From: Frankia casuarinae
Lineage (GTDB): Bacteria; Actinomycetota; Actinomycetes; Frankiales; Frankiaceae
DNA: 64,000 nt
Assembly (NCBI RefSeq): GCF_000013345.1
Contig: NC_007777.1
Location: 5,332,001 to 5,396,000, forward strand
Reading direction: 5' to 3'
The translations under genes were made by a program, and so were the position numbers. This document shows, piece after piece, positions 57,611 to 64,000 of this stretch; position 1 is the first letter of the stretch; every line of letters begins with the position of its first letter. The notes beneath the pieces were generated by a model that did no database searches, was not told the origin of the DNA, and saw nothing but the letters and a program-made list of their open reading frames with translations.

Positions 57611-59464
57611 TCAGCCGCCGAGCAGACCGACGTCGCGCGCGGCACCGGTGGAGGCCGAGGTCGCCATCGCCGCATAGGCCCGCAGCGCCATGGACACCGG
57701 CCGTTCCCGCCCGGTGGGACGGTAGCCGCCGGCCGCCTCCAGCGCCGCGCGTCGGCTCGCCAGCTCCTCGTCGGAGACCACGAGCTCCAGCCGGCGGGCC
57801 GGGATGTCGATCTCGATGATGTCCCCGTCGCGGACCAGGGCGATCGTCCCGCCGTGGGCCGCCTCCGGGGAGACGTGACCGATCGACAGTCCGGAGCTCC
57901 CGCCGGAGAACCGGCCGTCGGTGATCAGGGCGCACTTCGGGCCGAGACCGCGGCCCTTGAGGAACGCGGTGGGGTAGAGCATCTCCTGCATCCCCGGACC
58001 GCCGCGAGGGCCCTCGTAGCGGACGATGATCACATTCCCGGCCTTGACCCGCCCGGTGAGGATGGCGTCGACCGCTTCTTCCTGGCTCTCGACCACGAGC
58101 GCCGGGCCGCGGAAGGTCCACTGGCCCTCGTCCACACCGGCCGTCTTCACGACGGCGCCCTCGACGGCCAGGTTGCCGAACAGCACCGCGAGCCCACCCT
58201 CGGCGGAGTAGGCGTGCTCGACCGAACGGATGCAACCGTCCCTGGCGTCGGTGTCAAGGGTGTCCCACCGATTGGTGGAGCTGAACGGCTCGATCGTGCG
58301 CACGCCACCCGGCGCCGCGTGGAACAGCTCGATCGCGTCCGGCGAGGGGCTCGGGCCGCGGACGTCCCAGCGGTCGAGGAACTCGCGCAGGCTCGCGGAG
58401 TGCACCGTGTGCGGGTCCGGGTCGAGCAGCCCGGCCCGGTCGAGCTCGCCGAGGATCGCGGGGATGCCGCCCGCCCGGTGGACGTCCTCCATGTAGTAAC
58501 GGGTGGAGCTCGGCGCCACCTTGCACAGGCAGGGGACGGTGCGGGAGATCTGGTCGATGTCGGCGAGGGTGACGTCAACGCCGGCCTCGACGGCGGCGGC
58601 CAACAGATGCAGCACGGTGTTCGTCGAGCCGCCCATCGCCACGTCGACCGCGAAGGCGTTACGGAAGGCGGCGGCGGTCGCGATCGACCGGGGCAGGACC
58701 GCCTCGTCGTCCTTCTCGTAATAGCGCCGCGCCAGGTCGACCACGAGGCGCCCGGCCTCGACGAACAGCTCACGGCGGGCGGCGGCGGTGGCCAGGGTCG
58801 ACCCGTTGCCGGGCAGGGACAGCCCGATCGCCTCGGTCAGGCAGTTCATCGAGTTCGCCGTGAACATGCCGGAGCAGGATCCACACGTCGGGCAGGCCGA
58901 ACGCTCGATCGTCGACAGGTCGCCGTCCGAGACGTCCGGGTTGACCGCCGCCGACATCGCGGTGATGAGGTCCAGCCTGGACCGAGCCGTGCCGCCGGAG
59001 ATGACCGCGTTGCCCGACTCCATCGCTCCGCCGGAGACGAACACGGTCGGGATGTTCAGCCGCAGTGCCGCGAGCAGCATCCCCGGGGTGATCTTGTCGC
59101 AGTTGGAGATGCAGACCAGGGCGTCGGCGCAGTGGGCGTTCACCATGTACTCGACGCTGTCGGCGATGAGCTCGCGGGACGGCAGCGAGTAGAGCATCCC
59201 GCCATGCCCCATCGCGATGCCGTCGTCCACGGCAATGGTGTTGAACTCGCGCGCCACCCCACCGGCCTCGGCCACCGCCCCGGCCACCAGCGAGCCAAGG
59301 TTACGCAAGTGCACATGCCCCGGGACGAACTCGGTGAAGCTGTTAGCCACGGCGACGATCGGCTTGCCAAAGTCGTCGTCGGTCATCCCGGTCGCGCGCC
59401 ACAGGGCGCGGGCGCCGGCCATGTTCCGGCCGTGGGTGGTGGTGCGGGAGCGCAGGGCGGGCAT
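57611..59464 (-). CDS. ilvD: Dihydroxy-acid dehydratase IlvD
   Basis: Fe-S dehydratase for branched-chain amino acid synthesis, 617 residues. It starts [20 protein letters not shown] as usual; cluster cysteines lie in [13 protein letters not shown] and [18 protein letters not shown], and GRFSGGSSG is near the C terminus. The ATG at 59464 is the family start, after GAGGTCGAG; the 17 residues upstream in the open frame are not conserved. Single gene here. Confidence 0.96.
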   Translation of the reverse strand: MPALRSRTTTHGRNMAGARALWRATGMTDDDFGKPIVAVANSFTEFVPGHVHLRNLGSLVAGAVAEAGGVAREFNTIAVDDGIAMGHGGMLYSLPSRELIADSVEYMVNAHCADALVCISNCDKITPGMLLAALRLNIPTVFVSGGAMESGNAVISGGTARSRLDLITAMSAAVNPDVSDGDLSTIERSACPTCGSCSGMFTANSMNCLTEAIGLSLPGNGSTLATAAARRELFVEAGRLVVDLARRYYEKDDEAVLPRSIATAAAFRNAFAVDVAMGGSTNTVLHLLAAAVEAGVDVTLADIDQISRTVPCLCKVAPSSTRYYMEDVHRAGGIPAILGELDRAGLLDPDPHTVHSASLREFLDRWDVRGPSPSPDAIELFHAAPGGVRTIEPFSSTNRWDTLDTDARDGCIRSVEHAYSAEGGLAVLFGNLAVEGAVVKTAGVDEGQWTFRGPALVVESQEEAVDAILTGRVKAGNVIIVRYEGPRGGPGMQEMLYPTAFLKGRGLGPKCALITDGRFSGGSSGLSIGHVSPEAAHGGTIALVRDGDIIEIDIPARRLELVVSDEELASRRAALEAAGGYRPTGRERPVSMALRAYAAMATSASTGAARDVGLLGG

Positions 59465-59574
59465 CTCGACCTCGAAGATCAATTCAGTGGCACTGCTGGC
59501 GGGGACCGCCGGCACTGACAGACGATGACACGACGGTACGCCACCGCCCGGACGGGTCCAGCCTGCCGTGTCGC

Positions 59575-59598
59575 GCCGCCCGGCCCGCCGGGCGGCGA
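59575..59598 (-). terminator. Hairpin between the membrane-protein gene and ilvD
   Basis: Perfect 10-base inverted repeat CGCCGCCCGG / CCGGGCGGCG with a 4-base loop, 64 bases after the membrane-protein stop. Confidence 0.55.
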
Positions 59599-59661
59599 AC
59601 GACGAGCGACGGAATCAGGCGCCAGAGACCAGGAACCGGACCAGAAATCAAGAACCCGTGA

Positions 59662-60453
59662 TCAGGAATCAGGGTCCGCCTCGGCCGGTGGCGGGGACGG
59701 GGGCGCGCCGGGTGGTAGGCCCCCCGGTCTGGGCCCGCTGGGCGGAACGGCCCAGGGGTAGCCGGCGATCCGCCGACCGGCCCCGCGACCGCCGTCCGGT
59801 GCCGCCCGATGACCCGCGGGCCCAGACTGATACCCCGGCTGACCGGGATCACCCGCCCCGCCTGCCGGGTCGTCTTCTCCCCCGCCCGGACCGTCTTCTC
59901 CCCCGCCCGGACCGTCTCCTCCCCCGCCCGGGCGGGGCTGATCCGGCTGCGTAAGCGAATATCCGGCGGTCTCGGGATACCCGGATGGACCTCTCGCGAC
60001 CGGCCCGGCCTGCGGCATGGGGGGGTACGGGTGGCCGGGCTGATGCGGATAACCCGGCTGCACCGGCGGGCCGGGGTAACCCGGCTGCACCGGCGGGCCA
60101 GGGTAACCCTGCTGGACCGGCTGGACCGGGCCACCACGTCGCCTGCTCGCCACCTGCCGCGTGCCCAGTGGCCGATGCCGGCGCCACTGCCGCCGAACAG
60201 CCCAGAGGAGGGCCAGGGATGCGACGGCGCCGGCCGCCGGCGCGACGTCGTGGCCGGCGTCCAGCACCAGCAGGTAGAGGGCCATCAGCCCGCTGAAGAC
60301 GTAGCCGGTGACGAAGAACGCGAAGGGCCGCAGGTTCAGCCGGCTCACCACATCCGTGTTCCGGAGCAGGATCGCCGGCACCAGCCAGATGAGGAAACCG
60401 AAGAAGAGCGCCGTAAGCGGCGCGAAAAACAGGTACCCGAGGAACGCTGCCAT
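59662..60453 (-). CDS. Small membrane protein with Pro/Gly-rich repeat tail
   Basis: A 263-residue protein. The first ~90 residues have three membrane helices (FFAPLTALFFGFLIWLVPAI first). The remaining two thirds are a disordered Pro/Gly/Tyr/Gln tail with two tandem motifs, GYPGPPVQP and GGGEDGP, encoded by DNA repeats of 24 and 15-21 bases. Function unknown; such tails often interact with the cell envelope. It lies 27 bases downstream of the monooxygenase-fold gene. Confidence 0.75.
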   Translation of the reverse strand: MAAFLGYLFFAPLTALFFGFLIWLVPAILLRNTDVVSRLNLRPFAFFVTGYVFSGLMALYLLVLDAGHDVAPAAGAVASLALLWAVRRQWRRHRPLGTRQVASRRRGGPVQPVQQGYPGPPVQPGYPGPPVQPGYPHQPGHPYPPMPQAGPVARGPSGYPETAGYSLTQPDQPRPGGGGDGPGGGEDGPGGGEDDPAGGAGDPGQPGYQSGPAGHRAAPDGGRGAGRRIAGYPWAVPPSGPRPGGLPPGAPPSPPPAEADPDS

Positions 60454-60480
60454 GATCAGAGGTCCGGCGGTCGTCGAGGG

Positions 60481-60828
60481 TCAGGCCGGGCCGGGAGCGG
60501 CGGGGACGTCTGCGCTGTGCGCCACCGTCGGGGTGCCGTCGAAGTACGGGCCGAGGGCGGCACGCCAGCGGACAAACCGCTCCGACTCCCGGAAGTTCGT
60601 CAGATGGGCGTCCAGGCTGTCCCACTCGACGAGCAGCACGAAACTCGACGGTGACTCGACCCCGCGGGTCATCCGCGCGGAACGACAGCCCGGCGTGCCG
60701 ACGAGCTCCGCACGCACCCCGTGATACGCGGCGACGAAATCGTCCTCGCTGCCCGGTTTGATGTCGAACCGGGCAACTTCGAGGACCGCCCCGGCGGGCC
60801 GCCCGCCGTCCCGCCTCTCACTCGCCAT
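60481..60828 (-). CDS. Antibiotic-biosynthesis-monooxygenase (ABM)-fold protein
   Basis: A 115-residue small ferredoxin-like-fold protein with ABM signature: LEVARFDIKPGSEDDFVAAY, then SFVLLVEWDSLDAH and the conserved F/H near FRESERFVRW. Members act as haem- or quinone-related oxygenases or as simple binding proteins. Start ATG 60828. Probably co-transcribed with the membrane protein that follows. Confidence 0.82.
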   Translation of the reverse strand: MASERRDGGRPAGAVLEVARFDIKPGSEDDFVAAYHGVRAELVGTPGCRSARMTRGVESPSSFVLLVEWDSLDAHLTNFRESERFVRWRAALGPYFDGTPTVAHSADVPAAPGPA

Positions 60829-60994
60829 GGATGATCCTGAAACTCATACCGCCCAGTCTGGCAGCATCGGGAGATCTGCGGTCCGCCAACATGAACCATG
60901 ACCACGCCAAACACACCCGGGCACCCACCCGGGCCGCTGGCGGGCCGCTGGCGCTCTCCACCCGTGGGCCTCGTCCCGCTCCCGGGCCGAGAAT

Positions 60995-62353
60995 TCAGTT
61001 CGCCATGTCGACGAACCGTGAGTAATGACCCTGGAAGGCGACGGTGACGGTGCCAGTCGGCCCGTTGCGGTGCTTGGCGATGATGAGGTCCGCCTCGCCG
61101 GCGCGCGCCGACTCCTTCTCGACCGTGTCCTCCCGGTACAGCAGGATCACCGCGTCGGCGTCCTGCTCCAGGCTTCCGGACTCGCGCAGGTCGGAGACCT
61201 GGGGACGCTTGTCGGCCCGCTGCTCGGAGGCGCGGTTGAGCTGGGAGATGGCGACCACCGGAACGTCGAGCTCCTTGGCGAGCAGCTTCAGCGACCGCGA
61301 GATCTCGCTGACCTCCTGCTGACGGTTCTCCACCTTCTTGGGCGACGACATCAGCTGCAGGTAGTCGAGGATCACCAGACGCAGCTCGTTACGCTGCTTC
61401 AACCGCCGGGCCTTCGCCCGGACCTCCATCATCGTCAGGTGCGGGCTGTCGTCGATGAACAGCGGGGCCTCCGCGACCTCGCCTATCCGGCGGGCCAGGC
61501 GACCCCAGTCGTCGTCGGTGAGCCGGCCCGTGCGGATGTTCTGCAGGGACACCCGCGCCTCGGCGGACAACAGCCGCATGGTGATCTCCATGCGGCTCAT
61601 CTCCAGCGAAAAGATGACCGACGCCATCCCGTTCTTGATCGACGCCGCCCGGGCGAAGTCCAGGCCGAGGGTCGACTTGCCCACGGCCGGCCTGGCCGCG
61701 ACGATCCACAGCTGGCCGCCGTGCAGGCCGTTGGTCAGCTCGTCGAGGTCGACGAAACCGGTGGGCACCCCGGTCAGCGAACCGTCGTGCCCCTGGATGG
61801 ACTCGATCTCCTCCAACGCCGGGTTGAGCAGCTCCCCCAGCGGCAGGTAGTCCTCGTTCGTCCGGCGCTCGGTCACCTCGTACACGGCCGCCTGGGCGCG
61901 GTCGACGACGTCGCTGACGTCCGGAGCCGCGCCGTAGGCGAGCTGCACGATGCGGGTGCCGGCCTCCGCGAGGCGGCGCAGGACCGCCTTCTCCGCGACG
62001 ATACGGGCGTAGTACCCGGCGTTGGCCGCAGTGGGCACGCTCGAGATGAGGGTGTGCATGTAGGCCGGACCGCCCACCCGTTCGAGCAGATCTCGGCGGC
62101 TGAGCTCGGCGGCGACGCTGATGACGTCCGCAGGCTCCCCCCGGCCGTAGAGATCGCCGATGACCTCGTACACGAGGCCGTGCGCGGGACGGTAAAAGTC
62201 ACCCGTCCGCAGGACCTCGACGACGTCGGCGATGGCGTCTTTCGACAGCAGCATGCCGCCGAGCACACTCTGCTCAGCGGGCAGGTCGTGCGGGGGAGTC
62301 CGGTCGAACTCTGCACTCCCACCGGAACCACGCGAGATCTCGGTGACGCTCAC
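60995..62353 (-). CDS. dnaB: Replicative DNA helicase DnaB
   Basis: Hexameric replication-fork helicase, 452 residues. N-terminal DnaB-N (PHDLPAEQSVLGGMLLSKDA), a linker, then the RecA-like core with Walker A ARPAVGKST and Walker B LVILDYLQLM, and the C-terminal NGPTGTVTVAF. No intein. GTG 62353 follows GGGAGGG by 6 bases; the 54 upstream codons in the open frame are not conserved. In actinobacteria dnaB follows rplI closely; here 610 bases separate them. Confidence 0.96.
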   Translation of the reverse strand: MSVTEISRGSGGSAEFDRTPPHDLPAEQSVLGGMLLSKDAIADVVEVLRTGDFYRPAHGLVYEVIGDLYGRGEPADVISVAAELSRRDLLERVGGPAYMHTLISSVPTAANAGYYARIVAEKAVLRRLAEAGTRIVQLAYGAAPDVSDVVDRAQAAVYEVTERRTNEDYLPLGELLNPALEEIESIQGHDGSLTGVPTGFVDLDELTNGLHGGQLWIVAARPAVGKSTLGLDFARAASIKNGMASVIFSLEMSRMEITMRLLSAEARVSLQNIRTGRLTDDDWGRLARRIGEVAEAPLFIDDSPHLTMMEVRAKARRLKQRNELRLVILDYLQLMSSPKKVENRQQEVSEISRSLKLLAKELDVPVVAISQLNRASEQRADKRPQVSDLRESGSLEQDADAVILLYREDTVEKESARAGEADLIIAKHRNGPTGTVTVAFQGHYSRFVDMAN

Positions 62354-62471
62354 GACGCACCCTCCCGGGACTCCCGTAGACCCGTATTCGAACGTATGTT
62401 CGTACAGATCGGAACCGCTGTCAACGACCGCTCCGCCCCCGACCGGCCGGGGCTTCCAGCAGGGACCGAAC

Positions 62472-62508
62472 GGGCGGCGCCCGGTGAGCCTCTCGCCGGG
62501 CGCCGCCC
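62472..62508 (-). promoter_or_regulatory. Hairpin in the dnaB leader
   Basis: Perfect 13-base inverted repeat GGGCGGCGCCCGG / CCGGGCGCCGCCC with an 11-base loop, 119 bases upstream of the dnaB start. It could be a terminator or leader structure. Confidence 0.5.
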
Positions 62509-62605
62509 GCGTCACCGAAGGAGGCCTGGCCCGATCAGGCTAGAAGTACCTTCCTCGGCCTGGAGGGTCCGACCTTACGGACCGGCGGGCACACCCACCA
62601 AAAAG

Positions 62606-62758
62606 TTATCCACAGGCCCTTGTGGAAAAGCTGTGGGCAACCGGCCGAAACCTGGGGAGGACATCGGGACGGAAATCGGAAACCTGTGGACACCCGAGAC
62701 CACAACCTCGACGAAACCTAGCTGGCAGGCGCCTGCATCCCGAGTGCCCTGTGGATGA
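62606..62758. promoter_or_regulatory. Cluster of five DnaA-box-like sites upstream of dnaB
   Basis: Sites: TTATCCACA at 62606 (exact), TTTCCACAA (reverse, 62620), TTGCCCACA (reverse, 62632), GTGTCCACA (reverse, 62685) and TCATCCACA (reverse, 62750). At least one is a perfect consensus and they crowd in 150 bases. Confidence 0.5.
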
Positions 62759-62806
62759 GAAAAAGTTTCGGATCTGGTCGTCGCCCCTTGCCCCACACAC
62801 AACGAA

Positions 62807-62845
62807 CTCCCCTGGCCGACCACCTGAGACGGTCGGCCAGGGGAG
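62807..62845 (-). terminator. Terminator after rplI
   Basis: Perfect 15-base inverted repeat CTCCCCTGGCCGACC / GGTCGGCCAGGGGAG with a 9-base loop, about 120 bases downstream of the rplI stop. Confidence 0.75.
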
Positions 62846-62963
62846 CCCGTACAGCGAGCGCGGCGGTACAGCGGGAGAAACGGCGGATGCCACCCCGTCA
62901 GACCCGCCTGACCTCGGGCCCATCCGGCCGCGATCAGGCCCGCCCTGCCCTGGTCAGACCTGA

Positions 62964-63416
62964 TCAGGCCTGCGTGACCTGGAGCTTCACGGTCGCGGTC
63001 ACCTCGGGATGCAGATGCACGGCGACGGTGTAGGCGCCCAGGGACTTGATCGGCGTGGTGAGCTCGACGCGGCGCCGGTCGAGCTCGGGGCCACCCGCGG
63101 CGGTCACCGCCTCCACCACATCGGCCGCCGTCACGGAACCGAACAGGCGGCCTTCCTTGCCCGCCCGGCTGGTCAGCTCGACCTTGAGGCCACCGAGCTG
63201 ACCGGCGATCTCCTGAGCGTGCCCGAGATCGCGAACCGCGCGGGCCGACCGGGCCCGCTTGATCTGCTCGACCTGACGCTCCGCGCCCTTGGTCGCGAGG
63301 ATCGCGTACCGGCGGGGCACGAGGTAGTTACGCCCGTACCCGTTCGCGACCTCCACGATGTCACCCGGACTGCCGAGACCGGGGACCTCCTGGGTCAGGA
63401 TGAGCTTCATTGCCAC
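62964..63416 (-). CDS. rplI: 50S ribosomal protein L9
   Basis: A 150-residue ribosomal protein. The N-terminal domain MKLILTQEVPGLGSPGDIVE is standard (here after an extra MA), followed by GRNYLVPRRYAI and the long helix. It ends the ssb-rpsR-rplI group; 3 bases separate it from rpsR. Confidence 0.97.
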   Translation of the reverse strand: MAMKLILTQEVPGLGSPGDIVEVANGYGRNYLVPRRYAILATKGAERQVEQIKRARSARAVRDLGHAQEIAGQLGGLKVELTSRAGKEGRLFGSVTAADVVEAVTAAGGPELDRRRVELTTPIKSLGAYTVAVHLHPEVTATVKLQVTQA

Positions 63417-63419
63417 CCC

Positions 63420-63656
63420 CTACCGGGCCGAGGCGGTGTAGGGCAGCAGCGCCATCTCGCGGCTGTTCTTCACCGCCGTCGCCACGTCGCGCTGGTGCTG
63501 GCTGCAGTTACCGCTCACCCGACGGGCCCGGATCTTACCCCGGTCGGAGATGTACTTGCGCAGCAGCGAAGTGTCCTTGAAGTCGATGTAGTCGACCTTG
63601 TCCTTGCAGAAAACGCAAACCTTCTTCTTGGGCTTGCGCACGGCCGCCTTGGCCAT
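63420..63656 (-). CDS. rpsR: 30S ribosomal protein S18 (zinc-binding type)
   Basis: A 78-residue protein, [20 protein letters not shown] at the start. CVFC plus C..H in GNCSQHQ form the zinc site, so this is the C+ form; actinobacteria often have a second, cysteine-free copy for zinc starvation, not seen here. ATG 63656 is the conserved start. Confidence 0.96.
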   Translation of the reverse strand: MAKAAVRKPKKKVCVFCKDKVDYIDFKDTSLLRKYISDRGKIRARRVSGNCSQHQRDVATAVKNSREMALLPYTASAR

Positions 63657-63706
63657 GGGTGTGCTCCTACCTCGTTGTGTCGTTCGCGAGGACGACGACC
63701 GGCCGC

Positions 63707-64000
63707 TCAAAACGGTGGCTCGTCGGAGTAGCCGCCGGCCGGTTGCGACCAGGGGTCATCGATGGGTGCTCCACCACCACTACCGCCGCCGTAGCCGCCG
63801 CCGGCCGGAACGCCCGCGGGAACACCGGCAGGTGCGCCGGGGGGCGCGCCGGCAGGCGCGCCGTAGCCGCCTCCGCCCCCGTAACCGCCGCCACCACCGC
63901 CACGCGCGGCCTTGACGACCTTGGCGGTGGCGTAGCGCAGGCTCGGACCGATCTCGTCGACGTCGAGCTCGATCACGGTGCGCTTCTCACCCTCGCGGGT
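63707..64000 (-). CDS. ssb: Single-stranded DNA-binding protein, C-terminal part
   Basis: The last 97 residues of SSB; the 5' end is outside the window. The visible part has the end of the OB fold ([20 protein letters not shown]), a long Gly/Pro/Ala linker with GAPAGAPPG- and GVPAG-type repeats, and the acidic tip DEPPF that binds partner proteins. Gene order ssb-rpsR-rplI is the usual actinobacterial one. Confidence 0.95.
   Translation of the reverse strand, partial: TREGEKRTVIELDVDEIGPSLRYATAKVVKAARGGGGGGYGGGGGYGAPAGAPPGAPAGVPAGVPAGGGYGGGSGGGAPIDDPWSQPAGGYSDEPPF

Larger units (their letters stand above)
62354..62963. other. Intergenic region rplI to dnaB, rich in DnaA boxes and hairpins
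   Basis: No gene. It holds the rplI terminator (62807-62845), five DnaA-box-like sites (62606-62758) and a hairpin (62472-62508), and must carry the dnaB promoter. Confidence 0.6.

Overview
The window is very GC-rich actinobacterial DNA. A nearly complete molybdenum-nitrogenase cluster, in a gene order that includes nifV, nifW, nifZ, HesA, a HesB-Nfu fusion and NifS, sits beside ergothioneine and actinobacterial marker genes (a DLW-39 family protein, an actinobacterial-type P450, an FxLD-type methyltransferase). This combination points to Frankia, the actinorhizal symbiont; the strain cannot be named from the sequence alone. Short in-frame tandem repeats inside conserved metabolic genes and remnants of mobile elements suggest a genome undergoing decay.

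Layout. 1-5.4 kb: the end of uppP, an esterase lipoprotein, a broken histidine kinase, a lipoprotein, a membrane protein and a cytochrome P450. 5.4-8.8 kb: an OsmC protein, an IS607 transposase fragment, and a truncated lanthipeptide-type locus (LanB C-terminal domain plus FxLD methyltransferase). 8.9-10.6 kb: a cold-shock protein, a response regulator and an AhpD-like protein. 10.7-30.3 kb: the nitrogen-fixation island. A 7Fe ferredoxin gene (+) converges on a long minus-strand run: nifV | nifH-D-K | nifE-N-X-(NifX-associated)-(CCE_0567 type)-nifW-Z-B-hesB/nfu-hesA-nifS | korA-korB. Many genes overlap by 1-11 bases. A related AT-rich palindrome lies upstream of each outer gene (ferredoxin and nifV), and two strong hairpins separate nifHDK from nifEN.

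30.7-33.8 kb: an unrecognised gene behind a tiny upstream ORF, then 2.6 kb of apparently gene-free, repeat-bearing DNA. 33.8-40.7 kb: a di-Mop molybdate-binding protein, an M50-CBS protease, and a group 3b [NiFe]-hydrogenase operon (hydB, cNMP-binding protein, hydG, hydD, hydA, maturation protease). 40.9-47.6 kb: NUDIX/phosphatase, CBS protein, DoxX protein, NERD-UvrD helicase, a small orphan protein and an IS607 TnpA/TnpB chimera. 48-52 kb: tRNA-Ala, an orphan ParA, a mycothiol-dependent-type enzyme, DLW-39 and a NERD membrane protein. 52.7-57.6 kb: ergothioneine genes egtABCD. 57.6-64 kb: ilvD, a membrane protein, a monooxygenase-fold protein, dnaB with a DnaA-box-rich upstream region, then rplI, rpsR and ssb (open at the window edge).

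How it works together. NifHDK fixes N2. NifB, NifEN, NifX, NifV, NifS, HesB/Nfu, HesA, NifW and NifZ build its metal centres. KorAB plus the ferredoxin is a plausible electron supply (inference). The molbindin could buffer molybdate, and the bidirectional hydrogenase can exchange electrons between H2 and NAD(P)H. Ergothioneine adds redox protection.
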